Origin: an uncultured Bacteroidales bacterium
GTDB taxonomy: Bacteria; Bacteroidota; Bacteroidia; Bacteroidales; Bacteroidaceae
Length of the DNA stretch: 64,000 bases
NCBI GenBank assembly: GCA_902771725.1
Contig: CACXXT010000011.1
Location: 1 to 64,000, forward strand
Reading direction: 5' to 3'
Below are positions 15,760 to 23,632 of this stretch, piece by piece (positions within the stretch are counted from its first letter, which is position 1; each line of letters starts with the position of its first letter). Position numbers and translations under genes: made by a program. Below the pieces are notes generated by a model that made no database searches, was not told where the DNA came from, and was given only the letters and a program-made list of their open reading frames with translations.

Positions 15760-15909
15760 GGTGGTTAGTGGCACTACCCAACTGAAACTTACAGCTTCTG
15801 ATGGAAAGAAATACGCCACCGATTTTGAAATCAAGTAAGGTTATGGAAGAGTTGCAAAAGGTCACCAAGTTGGTGACCAAAATGAAGCCACAGAAAAAAT
15901 ACACCCGTT

Positions 15910-16321
15910 TATCTGGAGCGTTTCTTCCGTAATCTGTTGCTTGGTGAAAAATGGGATTTGCGAAGTCGCTACCTTCATATTCATCCGACTGCAGAGTGGA
16001 GTGTACAGCCTAATCTGGCTGTACCCGAACAAGCACCCGAACAAGTACCCGAACAAGTCACCCGACAAGTTCAGCTCGAACAACATGTATATCAATAGAT
16101 TGGTTAAAGTTGTTGGATACAATGAGGTGACTATAAAAGATGCGCTAAAGATACTGGGGCTTAAAGACAGGGAAAGTTTTATGAATGTATATCTTAACCC
16201 TGCTTTGAAAGAGCGGTTCTTGCGGATGAAATATCCCAAGTCTCCTCGACATCCCCGTCAGAGGTATCTGCTGACAGTAAAAGGGCAAATGCTGTATAAT
16301 GAATTAATGAAGGAGCACTAA
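15910..16321 (+). pseudogene. Fic-family C-terminal remnant, frameshifted
   Basis: One frame (from 15910) reads YLERFFRNLLLGEKWDLRSR, then PEQAPEQVPEQV-type repeats, and stops at TAG 16096-16098. Another frame carries on with VKVVGYNEVTIKDALKILGL, then LNPALKERFLRMKYP and YLLTVKGQMLYNELMKEH, ending TAA at 16321. These are the linker and winged-helix tail of Bacteroidales Fic proteins; the catalytic HxFx(D/E)GNGR part is missing. The two parts are out of frame, so it is a relic. Its last ~60 bases are nearly identical to the relic ending at 17452. Confidence 0.75.
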
Positions 16322-16383
16322 AAACGCCCCTGCCAAATTAGCAAGGTTAGCATAGTTTTTGAATTTCTGATTTGCATGCAAGG
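16322..16383 (+). repeat. Dispersed 9-bp-core repeat, copy 4 (shortest)
   Basis: AACGCCCCTGCCAAATTAGC begins the copy, which has two 9-bp units and the constant tail ending in TTTGCATGCAAGG. Together with the preceding Fic tail it forms one arm of a direct repeat; the other arm is at 17396-17525. Confidence 0.9.
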
Positions 16384-16453
16384 CGAAGCGGTCTTCCACA
16401 ACTTGTGGAAAAATTGGAAAGCAATTTAGCAGGAGTGATAGAGAAATAATTCT

Positions 16454-16861
16454 CTATTTTGCGTCAACCCAATCTACACAAGTGACTCCTGGCATCTTGC
16501 CAAAATGCTTGATGTTATGTGTGACGACTGTCAGACCATCGTGCAGAGCGGTAGCTGCAATGAGGATGTCCAGGTCACCAACAATCAAGCCTTGACAGGC
16601 AAGAGCTTGCCGAATTTCCGCATAAGTCTGAGCCCACCCTTCATAGATGGGCAAGACAGTAAAAGATTCTTCAATCATTTTTGGCTCTTGCAAATGCTTT
16701 TCAACAGCACTGCTATGAAGAGCGCCATAGGTGAGTTCTGCTATACTGACCTCGGACGCAAAGATATGCTCTGCAGGAGTTTCGGCAATATGTTTGTCTA
16801 CGCCTCCGCGATGATGGAAATACTCTATCCACGTGTCAGTATCAAGAATATAGCCTTTCAT
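16454..16861 (-). CDS. VapC-like PIN-domain toxin (ribonuclease)
   Basis: The 135-residue protein has the PIN-domain layout of VapC toxins: first Asp in ILDTDTWIEYF (residues ~5-9), Glu in EVSIAELTYGA (~41), and Asp residues in LIVGDLDILIAATALHDG (~95-100) with a final TVVTHNIKHFGKM motif giving the Asn/Asp-type last position. PIN toxins cleave tRNA or rRNA in a metal-dependent way. It follows its antitoxin gene by 6 bases. The pair sits between two direct-repeat arms, suggesting recent insertion. Confidence 0.88.
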   Translation of the reverse strand: MKGYILDTDTWIEYFHHRGGVDKHIAETPAEHIFASEVSIAELTYGALHSSAVEKHLQEPKMIEESFTVLPIYEGWAQTYAEIRQALACQGLIVGDLDILIAATALHDGLTVVTHNIKHFGKMPGVTCVDWVDAK

Positions 16862-16867
16862 AAATCT

Positions 16868-17143
16868 CTAATCGTCAAGGTTTATGTCACGGCTAAGTGG
16901 TCGACCATCGTTGCGATGCTTCATCATCTGATAGTATTCCTCACCTTCCTCGGATTCAGACCAGATACCAGCCATACGAAGGAACTGTGCTTTCCGCTCC
17001 TCGGCAGTAGCCTCTTTGGCTTTTGCCGTAGCTGCCTTTTCAGTAGGCACAACCAGTTTGCTTGCCAACCATTCACGATCGCTCTGCGAAAGCGCAAGCC
17101 CCTGCAGATAAGTCCATAAATTATTCAAGGCAATAGTTGTCAT
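16868..17143 (-). CDS. VapB-like antitoxin
   Basis: I take the ATG at 17143-17141 (MTTIALNNLWTYLQGLALSQ) instead of a longer upstream frame, because a -7 box lies immediately upstream of it. The 91-residue product is Ala/Glu/Lys-rich with a C-terminal half (EERKAQFLRMAGIWSESEEG, then EYYQMMKHRNDGRPLSRDI) of the kind that wraps VapC toxins. It has no obvious AbrB or ribbon-helix-helix N-terminus. Small size, order and spacing make it the antitoxin of the downstream PIN toxin. Confidence 0.8.
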   Translation of the reverse strand: MTTIALNNLWTYLQGLALSQSDREWLASKLVVPTEKAATAKAKEATAEERKAQFLRMAGIWSESEEGEEYYQMMKHRNDGRPLSRDINLDD

Positions 17144-17171
17144 AACCCTATCTTTCTTTTGATTTGCGCTG

Positions 17172-17179
17172 CAAAAGTA
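17172..17179 (-). promoter_or_regulatory. -7 box of the vapBC-like operon
   Basis: TACTTTTG on the minus strand, about 30 bases ahead of the antitoxin ATG, matches the Bacteroidetes -7 consensus. It overlaps the start of the opposite-strand Fic relic region. Confidence 0.5.
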
Positions 17180-17254
17180 CATATTCCTTTTGAATTGACA
17201 AATAAAAACCTCATAAAAATGATACAAACATACAAAAACCGGCCCGTTTCGAGC

Positions 17255-17452
17255 ATCAGGCACAAGCACTTCCAGTACCTTTTGTTGGGGGAGCAATGGG
17301 ATTTACGCAACCGCTACCTTCATATTCATCCGACAGCAGAGTGGAGCGTGCACCCCGACAAGTACCCCGACAAGCCCCGTCACCCACGCCAACGGTATCT
17401 GCTGACAGTAAAAGGGCAAATGCTGTATAATGAATTAATGAAGGAGCACTAA
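17255..17452 (+). pseudogene. Second Fic-family C-terminal remnant
   Basis: The frame reads FQYLLLGEQWDLRNRYLHIH, then PRHPRQRYLLTVKGQMLYNE and LMKEH, the same Fic tail as at 15910-16321 but with the middle winged-helix part deleted (PDKYPDK joins directly to PRHPRQ). The last ~60 bases match the first relic almost exactly. No catalytic domain is present. Confidence 0.75.
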
Positions 17453-17542
17453 AAACGCCCCCGCCGAATTAGCAAGGTTAGCAAGGTTAGCATAGTTTTT
17501 GAATTTCTGTTTTGCATGCAAGGGACGAAGTTGCGGGGTGAA
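17453..17542 (+). repeat. Dispersed 9-bp-core repeat, copy 5
   Basis: Three 9-bp units follow GCCCCCGCCGAATTAGC. The constant tail is succeeded by GGGACGAAGTTGCGGGGTG, also present after copy 3. This is the last copy; the core-genome-like nhaA gene begins about 95 bases on, so it marks the right boundary of the accessory region. Confidence 0.9.
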
Positions 17543-17598
17543 AATGAAAAGATACTTAAAATGTGAGGCTGAAAAGAACAAGTACGGGAAAAAAAGCG

Positions 17599-17606
17599 TA
17601 ACTTTG
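17599..17606 (+). promoter_or_regulatory. -7 box of nhaA
   Basis: TAACTTTG followed by CACC lies about 30 bases ahead of the chosen ATG and supports the start at 17637 over an upstream in-frame ATG within the repeat. Confidence 0.55.
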
Positions 17607-17636
17607 CACCCAGATTCGCAAAAAAACGTTTTTAGT

Positions 17637-19004
17637 ATGGCAGATTATATTCAAACAACTTCTCTCGGCGGCCTCATCCGCCGTTATGTCAGCGCCAGTT
17701 TTCTACTCATCGGTGCCACGGTGCTGGCTCTAATCTTCGCCAACCTGCCCGCCACGCGCAGCTTGTACGCCGAAATCTGGCAACAACCCGTAGCGCTGAG
17801 TATCGGGTCGTTCAATGTGTTCAGCCACGGCGGCCACGCGCTGACGTTGCTGGACTTCATCAATGACTTCCTGATGTTCTTCTTCTTCCTCAGCGTGGGT
17901 CTGGAGATCAAGCGCGAGGTGCTGTGCGGCGAGTTGTCGTCGCGGCAGAAAGCGCTGCTGCCGGTCATCGGTGCCTGCGGCGGTATGCTGATACCCGTGG
18001 TGGTCTTCTTCTGTGTCTGTCTGGGACATCCGATGATGGAACGCGGCTGCGCCATCCCGATGGCCACGGACATCGCTTTCTCACTGGGTGTGCTGTCTGT
18101 GTTCAGCAAGCGCGTGCCCGTGGGTCTGAAGATCTTCCTCGCAGCGCTGGCTGTGGCGGATGACCTCGGCGGCATCATCGTCATCGCCGTCTTCTATTCC
18201 CAAGGACTGGCCTGGCAGTATCTCATCGGTGCTGCCATCGTCGTTGCTGCGCTGCTCATCGGTAACCATCGGGGCGTGCGGCAGAAGGCATTCTATATGT
18301 CCCTCGGTCTCGTCCTCTGGTTTATGGTGCTGAACTCCGGCATCCACGCCACCATTGCCGGCGTGGTGCTCGCGTTCTGCATCCCTGCCAATCTGGTCAA
18401 GGGCACTCGCTACTACGCCCAGCGCATCCGTCGTCTGGTCAACCGCTACCCAGAGATCGAGGTCACGGAGGAAGACAAGAACAAAGCGGTGGTCATCGAG
18501 AAGTCCGAGCTGCAGATTCTGCGCAAGATCGAGAGCGCATCCGACTACCTCATCTCCCCGCTGCAGGATATCGAAGACCAGCTGGCAATCCCCATCAACT
18601 ACGCCGTCATTCCCTTGTTTGCCTTTGCCAATGCGGGCGTGGACTTCACAGACCTCTCGTTCATGAGCCTGTTCCACGGCGTAGCTCTGGGTGTGTTCCT
18701 CGGTCTGCTCATCGGCAAGTTCACGGGCGTGCTGAGTTTCTCGTGGCTGAGCATCAAGCTGGGCTGGTGCCAGATGCCCGAAGGTGCGAACTGGCATTCA
18801 TTTGCCAGCGTGTGTATGCTCTGCGGCATCGGCTTCACGGTCTCGATGTTCATCGCCGCCCTGAGCTATCCTACGCATCTGGGTACTGAAGCTGCTGAAA
18901 TGCTGAACGAGGCCAAGCTGGGCATCCTCTGCGGCACCATCGCCTCCGCACTCGTGGGTTGCCTCATGCTCAACGCCACGCTGCCCAAGAAAACAGCGGA
19001 ATAA
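17637..19004 (+). CDS. nhaA: NhaA family Na+/H+ antiporter
   Basis: This inner-membrane antiporter exports Na+ in exchange for H+ and controls pH and sodium. The 455-residue product has the NhaA signature: FLMFFFFLSVGLEIKREVL near residue 80, PMATDIAFSLGVLS near 142, and the ion-binding Asp pair in AVADDLGGIIV (~175-176). A longer hydrophilic loop (EVTEEDKNKAVVIEKSELQI) between later helices is usual in Bacteroidetes members. The start at 17637 (MADYIQTTSLGG) fits the promoter at 17599. The gene is monocistronic and ends in a bidirectional terminator. Confidence 0.95.
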   Translation: MADYIQTTSLGGLIRRYVSASFLLIGATVLALIFANLPATRSLYAEIWQQPVALSIGSFNVFSHGGHALTLLDFINDFLMFFFFLSVGLEIKREVLCGELSSRQKALLPVIGACGGMLIPVVVFFCVCLGHPMMERGCAIPMATDIAFSLGVLSVFSKRVPVGLKIFLAALAVADDLGGIIVIAVFYSQGLAWQYLIGAAIVVAALLIGNHRGVRQKAFYMSLGLVLWFMVLNSGIHATIAGVVLAFCIPANLVKGTRYYAQRIRRLVNRYPEIEVTEEDKNKAVVIEKSELQILRKIESASDYLISPLQDIEDQLAIPINYAVIPLFAFANAGVDFTDLSFMSLFHGVALGVFLGLLIGKFTGVLSFSWLSIKLGWCQMPEGANWHSFASVCMLCGIGFTVSMFIAALSYPTHLGTEAAEMLNEAKLGILCGTIASALVGCLMLNATLPKKTAE

Positions 19005-19042
19005 GAGGCGAGCGCCCTACCCTTCCCCTCCCCAGGAACACA

Positions 19043-19087
19043 CAAAAAAACACCCCGAAGGTTTCATTCCTCCGGGGTGTTTTTTGT
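19043..19087. terminator. Bidirectional terminator between nhaA and the tRNA pair
   Basis: ACACCCCGAAGG and CCTCCGGGGTGT form a strong stem flanked by an A-run on the left and a T-run on the right, so it can end transcription from nhaA on the plus strand and from the tRNA unit on the minus strand. Confidence 0.85.
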
Positions 19088-19160
19088 GTCGACACTTGGA
19101 CTCGAACCAAGGACCCCCACCATGTCAAGGTGATACTCTAACCAGCTGAGCTATGCCGAC
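19087..19160 (-). tRNA. tRNA-Val (GAC)
   Basis: On the minus strand GTCGGCATAGCTCAGCTGG begins a 74-base cloverleaf. The anticodon stem TCACC/GGTGG encloses the loop TTGACAT with anticodon GAC; the T arm reads GGTTCGAGTCC; the acceptor TGTCGAC pairs with GTCGGCA (one G-U). CCA is not encoded. Confidence 0.93.
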
Positions 19161-19185
19161 TCAAGAAATATGTCTGTCAAAATTG

Positions 19186-19267
19186 TACGCCTGATAAGAC
19201 TCGAACTTACACGCCTCGCGGCACCAGATCCTAAGTCTGGCGTGTCTACCAATTCCACCACAAGCGC
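19186..19267 (-). tRNA. tRNA-Leu (UAG)
   Basis: The minus strand GCGCTTGTGGTGGAATTGG opens a tRNA with a variable arm (TGCCGCGAGGCGTG region), as in leucine tRNAs. The anticodon stem CCAGA/TCTGG encloses CTTAGGA, anticodon TAG. The T arm reads AGTTCGAGTCT. It lies 25 bases upstream of tRNA-Val in the same unit. End positions may shift by one base because the first acceptor pair would be G-U. Confidence 0.92.
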
Positions 19268-19313
19268 AGCAGTTTTAGGCGGCAGAAAAACGCCCTTTGG
19301 CTTTTTGACGGCG

Positions 19314-19321
19314 CAAAGGTA
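19314..19321 (-). promoter_or_regulatory. Promoter (-7 box) of the tRNA-Leu/tRNA-Val unit
   Basis: TACCTTTG followed by CGCCGTC on the minus strand lies about 45 bases upstream of tRNA-Leu, the right place for a promoter serving both tRNAs. Confidence 0.6.
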
Positions 19322-19430
19322 GGTCTTTTATTTCATTCCACCAAACAAAATGGCAAAAAAAACGCTCTGCGCCCTCATATCCATGCGGATTTATAGGAAA
19401 TCGGGGCTTCGGGCGTCTGTTCCGCAGGCA

Positions 19431-19470
19431 GAAAAAGGTACTGCCTGCACCAATAGCGATGCAGGCAGCA
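19431..19470 (-). terminator. Terminator of the phosphotransferase gene
   Basis: On the minus strand CTGCCTGCA and TGCAGGCAG form a stem followed by TACCTTTTTC, just downstream of the stop codon at 19489. The rest of 19322-19430 shows no gene. Confidence 0.7.
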
Positions 19471-19488
19471 GTGCATGATTCGGGGGGA

Positions 19489-20577
19489 TTATTGTTCTGC
19501 GATGAAGGCAGCCATCTGGTCCTTGAGGGCATAGGCGCTCTTGAAGAGGGCAAGCTGGTTGCGCACGCGGTCGAGGTTATGCTCGGGGTAGCGGCACTTC
19601 CAGTACTTGTCGCCACTGATGTAGTCCCAGAGGAAGCGGACAGCCTGCATATAGGGGAAGAGGGTGGCGGCGTAGGGCAGGAGCTGCTTTTCCGTAGGCG
19701 TCAGGAAACTCTTGGCGGAACGGAGGTAGCCGCGGGTGAAGGCCTTGAAGATCTCCATGTTGAAGCCCACTTTCGAGAGGTCGGGATCATCCTCGGCGGT
19801 GAAGTTGGCTGCTGTGCGGAGGAAGTCTCCGTAGTCGGAGAAGATGAAGTTGGGCATGACGGTGTCGAGGTCAATGACGCAGAGCACACGGTCCTGCTTG
19901 TCGAACATCATGTTGTTGACCTTGGTGTCGCAGTGGCAGATGCGTTTGGGGAGCTTGCCTTCGCGTCCGAGGCGTTCGGCCAGGGTCATCTCGTCGGCAT
20001 AGGAGAGGAGTTCGTCGATGATGGGCTGCACGGAGGCCACGCGTCCTGCGGGGTCAAGGGCGATGACTTCCTTGAGCTGCTGGAGACGGAACTCCATGTT
20101 GTGGAAGTCCTTGATGGTCTCACCGAGCTGCACGGGGATGTCGGCGAGCATGGCCTGGAAGTCGCCGAAGGCCTCGCCGGCAGCTTCGCTGGACTCGGGG
20201 TTTACGGCCTGCTTGGTAACGGCGTCGTTGATGAATACCATGAGTCGCCAGGGCTCGCCGTCGACGGTGGTGTAGAGCTTGGTGGCGTCTGCCTTGAGGG
20301 GCACGAAGGTGAGCACCTTGCGGTCGATGTCACTCTCGCCGCGTGCCTGGAGTTTCTGGCGGATGTGACCGGTGACGGCACGGATGTTGTTCATGAGCAT
20401 GTCCACATCGGGGAAGACGTTGGTGTTCACACGCTGAAGCACGTAGTCTGGCGCTTCGGTCTGTGCGGTCTTTACGAGCAAGGTGTCGTTGATAAGGCCT
20501 TCGCCCAGGGGGCGGATTTCTGCGACCGTGCCACTGATGGCAAACTGGTCGACGATGAATAGGAGTTTCTGGTCCAT
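19489..20577 (-). CDS. APH-family phosphotransferase, N-acetylhexosamine 1-kinase-like
   Basis: The 362-residue protein has the aminoglycoside phosphotransferase/choline kinase fold: N-lobe GEGLINDTLLV (~26), catalytic loop ICHCDTKVNNMMFD (~211) and metal-binding VIDLDTVMPNFIFSDYGDFL (~231). Length and motifs match NahK, which phosphorylates N-acetylglucosamine or N-acetylgalactosamine at C1 in lacto-N-biose and mucin sugar use. Related Bacteroidales proteins are labelled only 'phosphotransferase enzyme family', so the substrate is inferred. It is downstream of the MG2-like gene on the same strand, with a 53-base gap that holds ATTTCGATATTTCG, a short motif repeated at 46830-46855. No glycoside hydrolase for mucin glycans is adjacent. 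Confidence 0.75.
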   Translation of the reverse strand: MDQKLLFIVDQFAISGTVAEIRPLGEGLINDTLLVKTAQTEAPDYVLQRVNTNVFPDVDMLMNNIRAVTGHIRQKLQARGESDIDRKVLTFVPLKADATKLYTTVDGEPWRLMVFINDAVTKQAVNPESSEAAGEAFGDFQAMLADIPVQLGETIKDFHNMEFRLQQLKEVIALDPAGRVASVQPIIDELLSYADEMTLAERLGREGKLPKRICHCDTKVNNMMFDKQDRVLCVIDLDTVMPNFIFSDYGDFLRTAANFTAEDDPDLSKVGFNMEIFKAFTRGYLRSAKSFLTPTEKQLLPYAATLFPYMQAVRFLWDYISGDKYWKCRYPEHNLDRVRNQLALFKSAYALKDQMAAFIAEQ

Positions 20578-20630
20578 AAGGTAATTTGGTTATTAAAAGT
20601 TATTTGGTATTTCGATATTTCGAGGTCTTG

Positions 20631-23450
20631 TTAATTCGTCAGGAGTGTTCCGTCTGAAGCCTGTCCCTGTGCATCGACGGCGATGGTGGTGGGTTTGCTG
20701 CCGACATAGAAGTTGACAGTGGCGCGGCCGCTGGCATCGAGCTGGAGGTCAGGATTCCAGTAGAGGGTGCGGCGGTAATCCTTGCGTCCCTCGGCAGGAG
20801 GTGTACTGTAGTTGGGGTGGTAGAAATCCTCTACGATGCTGAACCCCTGGAGGATATAACGGCGGTCGCGGTAGGTGACGCGCTGCCCCTGATCCTCATA
20901 GCGACGGAGGTCGATGCTGACGGTGGGCTGGTTGTCCTGGTTGAAGGCACGGAGTCCCTCGCGGCGGGGAGCATAGTCGGTGTAGATGTAGACCTTGTCG
21001 AGGTTGGTGAGCTGGTTGTATGCCTGAAGTTGCATGGAGCTCTGGTAGTAGCTCTTGTTGCGTGCATTGAAGCGCGGCTCGATGCGATAGGCCCGGTTGA
21101 TGTTCATATCGCCGATGTAGGTTCGTGCGATGTCGTTGATGAAGTGGCTCTGTCCCTGATACCACGCCACGCTGAGTCCGGCATCTGCAACCTCGTTGAA
21201 TGCCTGGTAGGCATCGACGACGAAGGCTGGTTTGGAGGCATCGAAGCGGCGCAGACCGCGGCGTCGTCCGCTGACGCTGACGGCCTTCATCTGGGTGGTG
21301 CCGTCGGCGAGGAAATCCAGTTCCTGCACACTACCCTCGGGCGCCGGTGCAAGTTGTGTCTGATAATAGGCATAGGGTTTGACGAAACGGGGATAGGGGA
21401 AGCTGAGCCGTACGTAGAACTCGGGGTATTCCTCCTTGTCGCCGTTCATGAACACCCATTGGGGTTCCTTGCCTTGTTTCCACTTAGTGGTGTCGGAGGC
21501 AGCAAGGAAGAAGACGCAGGTGCCATAGAAGTCTGGCATCTGCAGGCGGAAGCGCCCTTTCTGGGTGTCGACATCGCCGACGAGGCTCTCGCTGCCATCC
21601 TGAGCAAACTCAGCATGCACACGGACTTCACGCGACAGTCGTCCTTCGTCTTCGAAGTAGCGGCTGGAGGCGAGTTCGCCGTTGGCTTTGTACTGAGTGT
21701 CGCGGATGATGTCCTTTCGGCCGCTCTCTACCACGGACTGGAAGACCTCGTCGTTGCTGAAACCTCCTTCCTCGTCGGGAGCTCCATCGGACTCCTCGCC
21801 GGCGTCGTCGCCAGTGCCTTCTTCCATGAAGCGCTGGTGTTCCGCCAGTGCCTGGTCGCGCAGGACGTCCTCCTGGAGCTGGGCTGTGTAGCGATGGACA
21901 ACGCCGGTGATGAAGGGTGTCTGGGTCTCGGCCGGGTGGTTGAGCGCAAAGGCTCCGGGAGTGGCCATGGTGTGCCAGTCGAAGCGGCGCCATCCCTGAG
22001 TAAGCATGAGTAAGTCGAGAGCGGCTCGGTGCTCATCATCGTCACTTTCAAAGAAATAGCCTGGCTGGGGCACAAAGCCACGGATCTCGGATGCCAGCAG
22101 CATCTCGGTCAGGATATTGCCGCTATCATAGAGGTAGTCCTGGGTGGCAGCATCGCGCACGGCAAGGGAGAGGGAGGTCCTTCCCGACGGGGATACCGTC
22201 GGGCACGCTAACTCCAGGGATGCCTGTTCAAAGGGGGCGTACTGCTGCTTGATGCCGGTGACGGCGAGGGAAGGCCGGGTGAGGTCTGGGGAGGTGACGA
22301 AGAAGAGACGGTCGGCCCATACACGACCGTCGGAATCGAAGACGGTGGCCTGGTGGACACCAGAAGAGAACGCAGATAACGGGAACTGGAAAGTGGCAGA
22401 TGGCGATTGTTCTACCGGCTTGAACTGCTCGACCACCCCTTCGTGCATGAGGGTCATGCCCAGCGGTTTCGCTGCCGCCTCGCCCTGCGCCTGTACCTTA
22501 ATATAATAGCCATCGGCCTGCCGCTGGACAGAAAGTGCGACACCGTCGGCAGACACGCGGTTGACAGTGGCACGTGCGGTGCGTCCGTCGGTAGCGGTGA
22601 AGAGGGCTTCGTATTTCTCGCCAGGTAGCGGGGTGAAAGTCAGCAGTCCCCGCCCTCGGCTGACGGCAGCTGCCTCGCAGATGGTTTGCCCGTTCTTGTC
22701 GCGCAGCTGCATGGTACCTTCCATCCAGGCTCCGCGGTCGTCCGTAGCCTCGAAGGCCACGCGGCACTCAGCTCCTCCCACCAGACGCCCGCCTTCGGGG
22801 TAGATGCTGATTTCCAGCTGCTTGCCTTCCTGGTCTTCTTCGTAGTTGCGACGCAGGGGACGGGTGGTCATATCGTGGTAGTACTCACCGGGCTGCTTGG
22901 GTCGGTCGTATACGGGAAACACGCGGGAGTAGAGTTTCTCATAGTCGCGGTAGTACTCGCGCGCCATGGCACGACTAAAGAACCACTCCTCGGCATACTT
23001 CGTATGGGGATGCTGTGTCATGCCCCAGTTCAGCTGCCAGCGGGTGTAGGCACGGAGTTCATAGTAACCGCTATAGAGCGTATCGGGCAGTGCGAAACAT
23101 CCGTTGCCACGCCCTCCTTTCATCTCCACCAGCTGGCGTTCCACGAGGTACCCGTCCTGATTGTAGAGTTCTGCATAGAGTACACGGCTGATGCCCGAAG
23201 GCAGATCTTTGTCAGTGCGCCGGGTGTAGGCAGCATACCAGATGGTGTCGCCCAGGAAATAGCAGGTGTTGTCCATGTGAACATAGACCTTCTCCTGCGG
23301 GATGGCTTGGCCGAAACGGGTGAGGCGCTCCGCCCATCCTTCCACCGAAGTGGGAGGTGCCGCCGGGGTGGCATTTTGTGCCATTGCAGCCAACGGAAAG
23401 AGGAAAAGTATAAAAAGGAACGCGCGTACACGCATGTTTTGCTGTTTCAT
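20631..23450 (-). CDS. Large exported MG2-like / TonB-plug-like protein
   Basis: A signal peptide (LFILFLFPLAAMAQ) starts the 939-residue protein. The segment QEKVYVHMDNTCYFLGDTIW near residue 52 is the macroglobulin MG2-like domain typical of a Bacteroidetes family of exported proteins that end in a TonB-receptor-plug-like region; here the C-terminal part contains VEDFYHPNYSTPP and RRTLYWNPDLQLDASGRATV, also typical. A low-complexity acidic stretch (EEGTGDDAGEESDGAPDEEG) lies near residue 555. Family members are presumed periplasmic or outer-membrane-associated; function is unknown. The 5' promoter is divergent from glmM. Confidence 0.75.
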   Translation of the reverse strand: MKQQNMRVRAFLFILFLFPLAAMAQNATPAAPPTSVEGWAERLTRFGQAIPQEKVYVHMDNTCYFLGDTIWYAAYTRRTDKDLPSGISRVLYAELYNQDGYLVERQLVEMKGGRGNGCFALPDTLYSGYYELRAYTRWQLNWGMTQHPHTKYAEEWFFSRAMAREYYRDYEKLYSRVFPVYDRPKQPGEYYHDMTTRPLRRNYEEDQEGKQLEISIYPEGGRLVGGAECRVAFEATDDRGAWMEGTMQLRDKNGQTICEAAAVSRGRGLLTFTPLPGEKYEALFTATDGRTARATVNRVSADGVALSVQRQADGYYIKVQAQGEAAAKPLGMTLMHEGVVEQFKPVEQSPSATFQFPLSAFSSGVHQATVFDSDGRVWADRLFFVTSPDLTRPSLAVTGIKQQYAPFEQASLELACPTVSPSGRTSLSLAVRDAATQDYLYDSGNILTEMLLASEIRGFVPQPGYFFESDDDEHRAALDLLMLTQGWRRFDWHTMATPGAFALNHPAETQTPFITGVVHRYTAQLQEDVLRDQALAEHQRFMEEGTGDDAGEESDGAPDEEGGFSNDEVFQSVVESGRKDIIRDTQYKANGELASSRYFEDEGRLSREVRVHAEFAQDGSESLVGDVDTQKGRFRLQMPDFYGTCVFFLAASDTTKWKQGKEPQWVFMNGDKEEYPEFYVRLSFPYPRFVKPYAYYQTQLAPAPEGSVQELDFLADGTTQMKAVSVSGRRRGLRRFDASKPAFVVDAYQAFNEVADAGLSVAWYQGQSHFINDIARTYIGDMNINRAYRIEPRFNARNKSYYQSSMQLQAYNQLTNLDKVYIYTDYAPRREGLRAFNQDNQPTVSIDLRRYEDQGQRVTYRDRRYILQGFSIVEDFYHPNYSTPPAEGRKDYRRTLYWNPDLQLDASGRATVNFYVGSKPTTIAVDAQGQASDGTLLTN

Positions 23451-23476
23451 AAAGAGAAAATGCTGTTTTCTGGCGA

Positions 23477-23535
23477 CAAAGATAGCGTTTTTTTCGCATC
23501 TTTGCGCGATTACTTACAAAAAATCGCTACCTTTG
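23477..23535. promoter_or_regulatory. Divergent promoters of the MG2-like gene and glmM
   Basis: On the minus strand TATCTTTG (23484-23477) precedes the MG2-like ATG by about 27 bases. On the plus strand TACCTTTG (23528-23535) followed by CACC lies about 95 bases before glmM. Confidence 0.6.
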
Positions 23536-23632
23536 CACCAAAAGATGTGTGAAATAGGCTTCACACGTCAATAAAGCTGGTCTGAAAACATAGAAAATCG
23601 TAAATAGTAAATCTTTAAAATCGTAAATCAAG

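Noticed and set aside
2421..17542. The 9-bp core repeats as a CRISPR array
   Set aside because: Units are contiguous without spacers, far too short, dispersed, and no cas gene is present.
17453..19267. tRNA-Leu/Val as the integration site of the accessory region
   Set aside because: nhaA and a terminator lie between the last repeat copy and the tRNAs, and I see no duplicated tRNA 3' end at the island's left side.
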